DNA of 64,000 nt from Adlercreutzia wanghongyangiae (GTDB taxonomy: Bacteria > Actinomycetota > Coriobacteriia > Coriobacteriales > Eggerthellaceae). The position numbers and the translations under genes were made by a program. Shown one piece after another: positions 18,144 to 25,829 of this stretch. Each line of letters opens with the position of its first letter. Position 1 is the stretch's first letter. The notes under the pieces are model-generated. The model saw only the letters and a program-made list of their open reading frames with translations, did not search any database and had not been told where the DNA came from. The stretch is taken from positions 1-64,000 of the forward strand of contig NZ_JAYMFF010000020.1 of the NCBI RefSeq assembly GCF_035989245.1, in the 5' to 3' direction.

Positions 18144-19199
18144 TTACTTCAACCTGTTCACGAACCAGTCGGCCATGGACACGAGCAGATCGCGGTACGG
18201 AGAAGGCTCGACAGCCTCCACCAAGCGCGCTTTCGCGTTCTGGCTGAGCTCTTCTGCGTAGGAGCGGGCGTAGTCGATCGACCCCGCCTCCTCCATGATG
18301 GCCACGGCCTCGGCCAGCACCTCCGGATCGCGCTCCTTCGCGGAGAGGATCTCGATGAGCCGCGCGCGGGCCTGAGGGGAGGCGTTCTGGAGGGCGTGCA
18401 CCACCACCAACGTGCGCTTGCCCTCGGTGATATCGCTGCGGAAGTCCTTCTTCTTGGCCTCGTCGGTACCCACCAGGTTCAGAAGATCGTCCTGGATCTG
18501 GAAGGCCAGGCCGGTATCCAGCCCGTAGCTGCGTAGGGCCTCCACCTTCTCGTCGGACGCGCCGGCCACGATGGCGCCCACGGCCAGCGGCACCGCGCCG
18601 GAGTAGTGGGCCGTCTTGTGGATGGCCATGGTGAGGTAGTCCTCAGGCGTGATGTCGTAGCGGCCGTCGCGGGCCCAACCCAAATCGAGCGCCTGGCCCT
18701 CCACCGTGCGGCAGGTCATGGCGATGAGCTCGCTGATGACGCGCACCTTCGTGGCATCGTCCAGCAGCGGGTCGTTCACCACCGGGCCGTTCACCATGGA
18801 GAGCGCCAAATCGCCCATGTTGATGGCCAGTCCCAGTCCCTCGGTGAGGTGCAGGCAGGGCTCGCCGCGGCGCAGCTCGGCCTCGTCGGCGATGTCGTCG
18901 TGGATGAGCGCCGCGGAATGGAAGTGCTCGATGGCCGCCGCCGAGGTGGTGGCGCAATCGGGGTTGCCGCCCACCGCCAGGCACGCCGCGTAGCAGATGA
19001 GCGGACGGTGACGCTTGCCCGCGTTCTCGCTGTAGCGGTACAGGGGCGCGTACAGGTAACGGTCCATGTCGTCATGGGTGCCGTGGGGAATGTAGCTGTT
19101 GATCAGCTCTCCAACCGGATCGGCATAGCTTTTCAAATAGGACTCAAAGGTGGTGGGCGTCTCGTCGACGCCAGCGAGGATGTCTGAGATATTCTTCAT
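18144..19199 (-). CDS. Polyprenyl (trans-isoprenyl) diphosphate synthase
   Basis: 351 residues, trans-prenyltransferase family. The first Asp-rich motif is DDIAD (residues 101-105) and the second is DDLLN in FQIQDDLLNLVGT; GKRHRPLICY holds the conserved Lys-Arg. It condenses isopentenyl diphosphate onto allylic diphosphates; product length (farnesyl, geranylgeranyl or longer) cannot be set by eye. Likely uses are quinone side chains or lipid carriers. A TATTAT box at 19246-19241 on the minus strand may be its -10. The adjacent downstream peptidoglycan-binding gene hints at a link to the envelope. Confidence 0.93.
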   Translation of the reverse strand: MKNISDILAGVDETPTTFESYLKSYADPVGELINSYIPHGTHDDMDRYLYAPLYRYSENAGKRHRPLICYAACLAVGGNPDCATTSAAAIEHFHSAALIHDDIADEAELRRGEPCLHLTEGLGLAINMGDLALSMVNGPVVNDPLLDDATKVRVISELIAMTCRTVEGQALDLGWARDGRYDITPEDYLTMAIHKTAHYSGAVPLAVGAIVAGASDEKVEALRSYGLDTGLAFQIQDDLLNLVGTDEAKKKDFRSDITEGKRTLVVVHALQNASPQARARLIEILSAKERDPEVLAEAVAIMEEAGSIDYARSYAEELSQNAKARLVEAVEPSPYRDLLVSMADWFVNRLK

Positions 19200-19338
19200 A
19201 GCGCTTTCTTGCCGTCGGTCGGTCGTTTCAGCATCGAATCATAATAGCACGCCGCACCCCACCGCGTGCGCCCGATCAGCCCACCGACACGAATGTAAGA
19301 TTGATGGCGCTAGGCGAGGCAAATGGTATAACGGGAAT

Positions 19339-20064
19339 CTAGAAAGAACCCGTCTCCTCCAACTCCCCTTGCAGCAGAGAAACAATCTTGGAACCCGCAT
19401 CGGCGAAGCACTCGTAGCATTCCGCCCACGGAAGAAATACTTCGCTCCGAGCGCATTCAGCCGTTCTGATCATGAAGTCGGGGAACCAGCGTCGAGCGTG
19501 ACTGAACCAAAATGCACGTGCGCGTTCAATCCATTGGCCTGCCGATGCAACGTCCTCGGCACATAACGCAGTGGCGGCACTGCCCATGAGGAAAGATAGA
19601 AACGAAAACTCGCGCCAAATGCTGTCCGACGGCTCCTTGTTCCGATCGCACGGGAGAACGCCAGCCTCCGCCATTTGACGCTCGACGTCAAGCGTTATTT
19701 GCGATCTAAACAGCGACGGAACTCCCTCTCTTTGGTCTGCTACAAAGCGAAAGGGGCTTTCATAGGGAAATACAGGCACTTTTGATCCTGGAGCAAGATA
19801 AAGGAGGGAGTATCCCTTTCGTGCCGAATCCAACAAGGAGTTCGGTGAGCTGGAAGAGAGAGCTTGGATGTTTTCGATAGCAGAATCGAGCTGAGAGGGT
19901 TCCGCGCCGGCATCTTCAACACTGTGAATACAATCTTCGAGGTAGGACCCATCCAGCAACGATGATATCAGCCGCTCTGTGGGGTATTTGAACGTCTCCG
20001 ACAACAGCTCGCAGCAATCAGCTAGCCCTATGTAACGACGTATTGCGGCCTCGCGATTCACCAT
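19339..20064 (-). CDS. TorD-family molybdoenzyme chaperone
   Basis: 241 residues, all-helical TorD/DmsD type. The family region is visible: YSLLYLAPGSKVPVFPYESPF, then an EFSFLSFLMGSAA helix and ARAFWFSHARRWFPDF. These proteins bind the Tat signal of a molybdoenzyme and guide cofactor loading before export. I choose the ATG at 20064 because AAAGGA lies six bases before it; the ATG at 20079 overlaps that site. It is the third gene of an operon after the catalytic and Fe-S subunits, separated from them by a hairpin. Base use is AT-richer than in neighbouring genes. Confidence 0.85.
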   Translation of the reverse strand: MVNREAAIRRYIGLADCCELLSETFKYPTERLISSLLDGSYLEDCIHSVEDAGAEPSQLDSAIENIQALSSSSPNSLLDSARKGYSLLYLAPGSKVPVFPYESPFRFVADQREGVPSLFRSQITLDVERQMAEAGVLPCDRNKEPSDSIWREFSFLSFLMGSAATALCAEDVASAGQWIERARAFWFSHARRWFPDFMIRTAECARSEVFLPWAECYECFADAGSKIVSLLQGELEETGSF

Positions 20065-20089
20065 TTTAGGTCCTTTCATCCATGAGAAT

Positions 20090-20126
20090 AGCGTTGCGAC
20101 CGATGACGAGTCTCGGTCGCAACGCT
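20090..20126 (-). terminator. Intercistronic hairpin before torD-like gene
   Basis: AGCGTTGCGACCGA (20090-20103) and its perfect complement (20113-20126) form a 14-bp stem with a 9-base loop. There is no T-run, so it looks more like an mRNA-stabilising or attenuating hairpin than a full terminator. The second molybdoenzyme operon has a hairpin at the same place. Confidence 0.65.
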
Positions 20127-20159
20127 TCTTCGCGTTGTCACAACTGCTAAGCAGTTGCG

Positions 20160-20828
20160 CTATTTCAGATAGAAGACACTCGGACTCGTGCCCGCCTCCT
20201 CGCGAAGAAAGAACGATTCCCGCCCAGCAATGGCCTTGGAGACCTCAGACTCCGGATCGTCCAAATCACCCCAATAACGAGCGCGCCCCGGGCATAAAAC
20301 CATGCAAGCAGGCTTTTCACCTCGATCGATCAGATTCTTGCAGAAGGTGCACTTCTCAACCGAACCAACTTCATGCGCCGGAGCATCATGCTCGCCCAAT
20401 ACCACATCGAGATAGTAGTCCACGTCATCGCTTATAGGAGTACGCACCCCCTCATAGGGGCAAGCCTGGATGCAAGACTCGCATCCGATACACAGCTCAT
20501 CATCAATTGAAACAATTCCCGTATCGGGATCTTTCGCCGAAGCGCCCGTGGGACATACCTCCACACATGCAGGGTTAGCACAATGCTGGCATTGAACAGG
20601 AAGATAGCTCAACACACAGTCCGGAAAAGCTCCTCCAGCGTTGTCGTTTGCCCGCGCACCTCGCACAACCGCCGTGCCGAAATTTGAATAGTCACCATTG
20701 TTCTTTGTGTAAACGACGTTGTAGGCAATATCTTTCGGCAAATTATTTGCAGTCTTGCAGGCAGCAGCACAAGTCTGGCACCCGAAGCAACGCTTAAGAT
20801 CAATCGCCATACCGTAATTCGTCATCAT
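20160..20828 (-). CDS. Fe-S electron-transfer subunit (DmsB-like)
   Basis: 222 residues with four [4Fe-4S] clusters' worth of cysteines: CFGCQTCAAACK (from C14), CQHCANPACVEVCP, CIGCESCIQACP and CTFCKNL ... CMVLCP. This is the standard pattern of DmsB/PhsB/NrfC subunits that pass electrons to a molybdopterin subunit. Its ATG overlaps the stop of the catalytic-subunit gene (ATGA), with GAGGAGG as ribosome site. No membrane anchor gene (DmsC/NrfD) is in the operon, so the quinol-side partner must be elsewhere. Confidence 0.93.
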   Translation of the reverse strand: MMTNYGMAIDLKRCFGCQTCAAACKTANNLPKDIAYNVVYTKNNGDYSNFGTAVVRGARANDNAGGAFPDCVLSYLPVQCQHCANPACVEVCPTGASAKDPDTGIVSIDDELCIGCESCIQACPYEGVRTPISDDVDYYLDVVLGEHDAPAHEVGSVEKCTFCKNLIDRGEKPACMVLCPGRARYWGDLDDPESEVSKAIAGRESFFLREEAGTSPSVFYLK

Positions 20829-23329
20829 GCCTCCTCATTGATCTTCTCAATCGCAACAGCTACGTCGTAGAAAACCATGTTTTCACATGCTTGGTTAAAC
20901 TCATGCGAAGTGATATCATTCCATCCGCCGTCGATATGCTCTTCGATTTGATATGCACGCGGACCTGTAACAATACCTTTTGGCAGTCCAGGGTTAATAA
21001 CAACAGGAAGAACCAGAGCCCCACGGTCGTTGTAAAGCCTGACCATATCCCCCTCTGCAACATCGAGCTCTTTCGCATCATCGACGCTAACCCTTACAAA
21101 GGGACCGGGCTCATATTCCTTCAAGCTCTCAACATCCCACCATTCCGAATGAGTTCGCGTGCGCATGTTCTCCGTGATAACAACAAAGGGGTATTTTTCA
21201 CGAATGGCACTGTTGATATCGGCTTCCTTGGCAGGCTCCCAATACGGCACCTTCTCTTTAGTCTCGTCGACTTCCTGCCCGATATCATAGCCCAGCGCAA
21301 CAGCTTCCTGATAGAAAGAAGCTCGCCCCGTCGACGTAGCGAAAACCGCGCCTTCCATTGCGATGTGCTCCGACTGGCCGAAAACTCGAACCGCTCCATT
21401 CTCGCTCAGTGCTTCGACGGTAACGCCCCGTTCTCTGCATGTATCGTTGTCAAGCAGCATGGACATGTATTCTTCTTCCGTCATGTCCAAAAACTTCCCT
21501 AGATTAAGCTGTTCGAGGATCATTTTGTAAATTTCGAAGTCAGATTTCGACTCGTACATTCGCTCAAGCACAGGCTTTTGAAGGATGGCGTACGGATGCG
21601 TAATATATGTTCCAAACAACTCCGTGCATTCGAACCAGTGGCAAACCGGCAGCAAAATATCGGCGTATTTTGCCGTTTCCGTCATCGTGATATCTGCCAC
21701 TACTACAAACTCGAGCTTCTTAATCCAGTCGATTGTATACGCCCGATTGGTATTCACGGACACCGGGTTTGTAAAGCAAATGTAACATCCCTTGAGCGGA
21801 ACTTCCGTCCCCGTGATAACCCCCGAGTCCAAAATGGAGCCTATATTGTTGAGATTGACAATCGTCCCCGATCCGTAAAGAACCGTGCCATCATCGTCGA
21901 CGGGGAACGCCCCTTGAGTGGCATTGACGATATTGCCAAGCTCCATAGACGACATAGCGCCAACCGCCGCACCCGGCTTTCCGATTTGTCCGGTCATAAG
22001 CGCGGGCAATGTCATGCACCAGTAATTGTAGGCACCATTATTGTAGTGGTCGGGCCCCACAGCCCAAAGGGTGTTGACAGGTCCTTCCTCAGCATAGATA
22101 CGGGCCAGCTCCTTGATTGTATCCACCGGCACGCCAGTCAATTCCTCCGTTCGCTCCAAAGTGTAGGAAGCCGTCAATTCCTTAAGCTGGTCGAATTGCG
22201 TTTTGACGGGAATCCCTTTTACGCTTTCCACACCTTCGATCGCGGGATCAACAGCATCTTCGAGCGCGACCGCAGAGCTGGTACTTTCATCCCAAACCAC
22301 GAAGGGATCGACAATGACCGGCTCTCCGGTATCGGGGTCAACGCCATTCTGCTCAGGATCAACGCCCAAATCGCTCAGACGAAGCTGAGATCCGTCCTCC
22401 TTGATTAGAAATGCCGCTTCACTATGGTGCTTGAGGAAGTTGTCATCGTACGACTGCTCCGCAATAATGCGGCCCGTTATCCCCAAAGCCAAAGCGCCGT
22501 CCGTGGCTGGGTTGACATAGATGTACTGATCGGCCTTTGCGGCGTTGAAATTGAAAACGGGATCTATGACAATGTATTTGGTGCCTGCTTCCTTTGCTTC
22601 CAAAATAAAGTGTCCGACCTGTGGCATAGACATAAACGGATTTGAGCCCCAGCAAATAATCGTCTTCGAATTCTTCCAGTCAGTGGGCTCGTTTTGATAC
22701 GCAAAACTCGAACCACTGCCAAGCGCTCGACCCATTCCATAGCCCATGGCCATATCAACGGCTTGCATCACCGTAGAGCACCCCGTAGCGGCGATAAAAC
22801 GCGACAGGGCACTACCCCACATTCCGCCGCCAATCGATCCAGCGCAGCCTCCCCCATAAAATACCGCCATCGATTCTGCGCCGTACTCTTCGGCAAAGCC
22901 TCTCCAAGTAGTGGCAATGGTTTCTATGGCCTCATCCCAGCTAATTCGTTCAAATTTCCCTTCGCCTCTCTCGCCAATACGCTTCATGGGATACTGGAGA
23001 CGCTTTGAGCTATAGACACGCTCGGGATGCGACAGGCCTTTTGAGCAAATCCGATTGTAGCTTGCATCGGGAAACTCCCTCATAGATGTTCGCACTAGCT
23101 TGCCGTCACGAACATGAAGGTTCAGAAAGCAGCCACCGAAACAATCGCCGCGGCACACGCCCGAGAAAATCTCATCGGGTGATTCCTGGAGCGAAGCCGC
23201 GTCGCCAGTCTCGGCAAGATTATCGGCTACCGGGGCACAGCCGGCAAGCGCGCCGGTGGCCGTCAGTGCGGCAGCCCCCTTGATGAAGCTTCTGCGCGTG
23301 AAGCGTGCCTCTGTTTTCGCTTGGGTCAT
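20825..23329 (-). CDS. Molybdopterin oxidoreductase catalytic subunit (DMSO reductase family), operon A
   Basis: 834 residues. Tat signal FTRRSFIKGAAALT with lipobox ALAGC (Cys31). An N-terminal [4Fe-4S] site is seen as C59, C63, C67 (CRGDCFGGC) and C95. SWDEAIETIA and the bis-MGD binding regions (CWGSNPFMSMPQVGH; GPRAYQIEE at the C-terminus) follow. The start at 23329 is chosen because AGAGGAGA precedes it. It is an exported oxidoreductase for an unknown S-oxide, N-oxide or organic acceptor. The operon is AT-richer than its surroundings, a sign of transfer. The substrate class cannot be assigned from sequence alone. Confidence 0.93.
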   Translation of the reverse strand: MTQAKTEARFTRRSFIKGAAALTATGALAGCAPVADNLAETGDAASLQESPDEIFSGVCRGDCFGGCFLNLHVRDGKLVRTSMREFPDASYNRICSKGLSHPERVYSSKRLQYPMKRIGERGEGKFERISWDEAIETIATTWRGFAEEYGAESMAVFYGGGCAGSIGGGMWGSALSRFIAATGCSTVMQAVDMAMGYGMGRALGSGSSFAYQNEPTDWKNSKTIICWGSNPFMSMPQVGHFILEAKEAGTKYIVIDPVFNFNAAKADQYIYVNPATDGALALGITGRIIAEQSYDDNFLKHHSEAAFLIKEDGSQLRLSDLGVDPEQNGVDPDTGEPVIVDPFVVWDESTSSAVALEDAVDPAIEGVESVKGIPVKTQFDQLKELTASYTLERTEELTGVPVDTIKELARIYAEEGPVNTLWAVGPDHYNNGAYNYWCMTLPALMTGQIGKPGAAVGAMSSMELGNIVNATQGAFPVDDDGTVLYGSGTIVNLNNIGSILDSGVITGTEVPLKGCYICFTNPVSVNTNRAYTIDWIKKLEFVVVADITMTETAKYADILLPVCHWFECTELFGTYITHPYAILQKPVLERMYESKSDFEIYKMILEQLNLGKFLDMTEEEYMSMLLDNDTCRERGVTVEALSENGAVRVFGQSEHIAMEGAVFATSTGRASFYQEAVALGYDIGQEVDETKEKVPYWEPAKEADINSAIREKYPFVVITENMRTRTHSEWWDVESLKEYEPGPFVRVSVDDAKELDVAEGDMVRLYNDRGALVLPVVINPGLPKGIVTGPRAYQIEEHIDGGWNDITSHEFNQACENMVFYDVAVAIEKINEEA

Positions 23330-23492
23330 GGATTTCTCCTCTCTCTCCCTCACGGGCTCGGCCGCGCGGCGGCGGGGAGGGGTGCGACGCCACGCTATCC
23401 GAGCGTGAAAAGTCTCTCCTCTTCGGACTTTTCGATGATCCCATTGTGCCCAAGCCCCAAATTAATAGCGATACGCCGCGTCTAAGCTTTGC

Positions 23493-23520
23493 GTTAAGTT
23501 GATCTTAACCAGAGATTAAG
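23493..23520 (-). promoter_or_regulatory. TTAAG-repeat region upstream of molybdoenzyme operon A
   Basis: GTTAAG (23493-23498) and CTTAAC (23504-23509) are inverted, and a further ATTAAG follows at 23515. They lie about 165-190 bases before the catalytic-subunit start, in an AT-rich patch of the 280-base gap (23330-23609). Candidate activator or repressor site only. No gene is seen in this gap. Confidence 0.4.
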
Positions 23521-23609
23521 CGGTCAATCGACAGAGGTGATGAAGAGGGTGAACAGCAAAACTTGCATCGATTTCGGGCGTTTTTGCTGCAAAACTTGCA
23601 GCAAGGGCC

Positions 23610-24884
23610 CTAATGACACAGGCAACCTAGGGGCACGACATGAACTCCATCGGGACGCGTGTAGGCATAGCTCGTCCCCGTCAGAACCATCAAAAACGAC
23701 GGGGACCCGCTCTTCTTGCTGTCGACTTTCTCTTCCAACGCCTTCAAATGAGTGGACCCCTCTTCGATGCGCGCTTCGCCGCCGAGTTTCACCTCGATAG
23801 CCGCCCAACGGCCATCGCGCAGCCGGATGATCGCATCGGCCTCCAAGCCGCCCTTGTCGCGGTAATGGTACACATCCCCTCCCAAAAGCCGAGCATACAC
23901 GCGCAAGTCGCGTACGCAGAGCGACTCGAAGAGGAAGCCCATGGTAGCCAGATCGCTCAACAACCCGTCGGGGCTCGTCTCAAGAGCCGCCGCCGCAATG
24001 GAGGGATCACATAGATGACGCACCGCGGTAGAGCGCAAAGGCGTCCGGGATCGCAAGGTGGGCGCCCAGGCCTTCACCTCTTCCAGCACGAACAAACGGC
24101 GCAGTGCGTTGAGGTACGTGCGCAACGTCGGATCGCTCATACCCACGCCCGCGTTGCGCACATCCTCCAACAGCGTGGCATTGTTGGCCTCCTGGGCCGA
24201 GTTTCGCGCCAGCGACCTGATGAGCGCCTGGGCCCGAACAGGATCAAGTTCCGCGTCCGCTGCTTCAGCCATATCCGATTCGCAGAGAGCGTCGACGTAG
24301 TCTCGCGCCAACTCACCCGACGACCGCCCCGTCACCACGGCGGGCCATCCTCCGCGGCAGATGAGCCGCGCGTAGTCCTCCACGGATAGCGAGCTTGCGC
24401 CCTCCGCCTTCGCCCCCGTAAAAAGAGCGGCGAGCGATACTTCTTTGCTGCTCTCGTTCGACTCCTCCAGGGTCATGGTCTCCATGGTGATCCGCGCGAT
24501 TCTTCCCGTGCCCGTATGCCGCAGCTGCGCCGTGTCCACTGGCGTCGCCGAGCCAGTAAGCAGAAACTGGGAAGCCGCCCCCTTGGCTTTGTCCGCCTCG
24601 CTGATCACGGCGTCCCACAGAGCCGGCGCCAGCTGCCATTCGTCGATGAGGCGGGGGCGGTCTCCCCGCAGGAGCAACGAGGGCTGCACGGCCAGGGCGT
24701 CCATGGCGCGCACATAGACGTCCGGATCGCGAAGCAGCAGCGCGCTTTTTGCCAGCTGCTCGCAGGAGGACGTCTTCCCCGTCCACTTCGGCCCGCGAAC
24801 GAGAACGGCCGAAACGCCGGCCAACTTCTCCTGCAACAGACAGTCGGCCAATCGAGGGAGGTAGGTATAGCCATCGCCGTTCAT
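23610..24884 (-). CDS. AAA ATPase with DUF4143 domain
   Basis: 424 residues. Walker A is GPKWTGKTS (residues 31-39) and Walker B is RPRLIDEWQ (D81-E82). The C-terminal DUF4143 part contains GLEADAIIRLRDGRWAAIEVKLG, a PD-(D/E)XK-like nuclease core with D, E and K in place. Such ATPases are common and widely copied in gut bacteria and archaea; the biological role is not established. The ATG at 24884 has GAAAGGA before it. The promoter, just upstream, is unusual: TATAAT preceded by four 23-bp iterons. Confidence 0.9.
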   Translation of the reverse strand: MNGDGYTYLPRLADCLLQEKLAGVSAVLVRGPKWTGKTSSCEQLAKSALLLRDPDVYVRAMDALAVQPSLLLRGDRPRLIDEWQLAPALWDAVISEADKAKGAASQFLLTGSATPVDTAQLRHTGTGRIARITMETMTLEESNESSKEVSLAALFTGAKAEGASSLSVEDYARLICRGGWPAVVTGRSSGELARDYVDALCESDMAEAADAELDPVRAQALIRSLARNSAQEANNATLLEDVRNAGVGMSDPTLRTYLNALRRLFVLEEVKAWAPTLRSRTPLRSTAVRHLCDPSIAAAALETSPDGLLSDLATMGFLFESLCVRDLRVYARLLGGDVYHYRDKGGLEADAIIRLRDGRWAAIEVKLGGEARIEEGSTHLKALEEKVDSKKSGSPSFLMVLTGTSYAYTRPDGVHVVPLGCLCH

Positions 24885-24907
24885 TGTCGTCCTTTCTATT
24901 CACCACC

Positions 24908-24936
24908 ATTATACAGGGTGTTTTAGGATTTGGCGA
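24908..24936 (-). promoter_or_regulatory. Promoter of the DUF4143 ATPase
   Basis: On the minus strand TATAAT is at 24913-24908. A TCGCCA hexamer 17 bases upstream (24936-24931) is a weak -35 and is itself part of the first iteron, so a protein bound to the iterons would touch the -35 region. Confidence 0.6.
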
Positions 24937-25010
24937 TGTTTCATTTTAGGATTTGGCGCTATTCTATTTTAGGATTTGGCGATGTTTCATTTTAGGATTT
25001 GGCGCTCGAC
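24921..25010. repeat. Four 23-bp iterons upstream of the DUF4143 ATPase
   Basis: Units start at 24921, 24944, 24967 and 24990, each beginning TTTTAGGATTTGGCG. Units 1 and 3 end in ATGTTTCA, unit 2 in CTATTCTA, and unit 4 is cut after CTCGAC. The alternation suggests duplication of a two-unit block. A 23-bp period is about two helix turns, so sites lie on nearly the same face of the DNA. It is not a CRISPR: there are no spacers. Confidence 0.9.
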
Positions 25011-25039
25011 ACGATCCGCGCGACCACCACGGAAAGCGC

Positions 25040-25750
25040 CTATCCCAAGGTGTCGGCCATTTTGTAGCCGACGCGCTGCACCGTCAGCAGGTACTTGGGC
25101 TCGCTGGGGTTCTCCTCTATCTTCTCGCGAATTTTGCGCACGAACACGGTGATGGAGTTCGAATGCGCGTCCACCTCGCCCTCGCCCCAGATGTACTCCT
25201 GAATCTGGCTGCGGGTGAACACCTTGCCTGGGTGCGTCGCCAGAAAGGCCACGATCTCGAACTCCTTCGTGGTCAGGTTCGCCGGTCGCCCGCCCACGAG
25301 CACCTGGTACTCGTCGAAGCGCACCTCCAAGTCGCCAATGGTCACCGACCCGTCGCGGGCCGTGCAACGGGCAAACTCGATGGTATCCTTGTGGCGGCGG
25401 ATATGGGCTTCGACGCGCAGGATAAGCTCGGTGGCGTCGAAGGGCTTGGTCACATAATCATCGCCCCCGGCCCGAAAGCCGATGGACTTGTCCACGATGT
25501 CGTTTTTCGCCGACAGGAAGATGATGGGGATGCGCCGGCCCTCGGCGCGGATGCGCGTGCATAAATCGAACCCGTTCATACCCGGCAGCATGACGTCCAA
25601 AAGCAATAGATCCGGCTTCTCTGCGGCGAGCATCTCCAGCCCCGACTCGGCGTCGGTAGCCCCGCAGTACTCGTAGCCGTTCTTCGTGAGCAGTTTCTCG
25701 ATGGCCATATGCAGGCTCTTCTCGTCATCGATGAGCATCACCTTGTACAC
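25040..25750 (-). CDS. OmpR-family response regulator
   Basis: 236 residues. Receiver domain at 1-120 with acidic pocket D8-D9, phospho-acceptor D52 (LLLLDVMLPGMNG) and conserved Lys in DDYVTKPF. The C-terminal winged helix (about 135-232) contains LTTKEFEIVAFLATHPGKVFTRSQI and ITVFVRKIREKIE. It follows the kinase gene by 79 bases on the same strand and is its obvious partner. Targets are unknown; the sortase-like gene divergent from the kinase is one candidate. Confidence 0.95.
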   Translation of the reverse strand: MYKVMLIDDEKSLHMAIEKLLTKNGYEYCGATDAESGLEMLAAEKPDLLLLDVMLPGMNGFDLCTRIRAEGRRIPIIFLSAKNDIVDKSIGFRAGGDDYVTKPFDATELILRVEAHIRRHKDTIEFARCTARDGSVTIGDLEVRFDEYQVLVGGRPANLTTKEFEIVAFLATHPGKVFTRSQIQEYIWGEGEVDAHSNSITVFVRKIREKIEENPSEPKYLLTVQRVGYKMADTLG

Positions 25751-25829
25751 AGCCGCCTCCTCGTCTCTCGTGTTCCGCGGCCCCGAGGCGCCGTCGCGCC
25801 GGCCGCGCCGCCCCGGCGCCCCCCCACGC

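Noticed and set aside
24921..25010. Possible CRISPR array
   Set aside because: The 23-bp units are contiguous with no spacers, and no cas genes are near.
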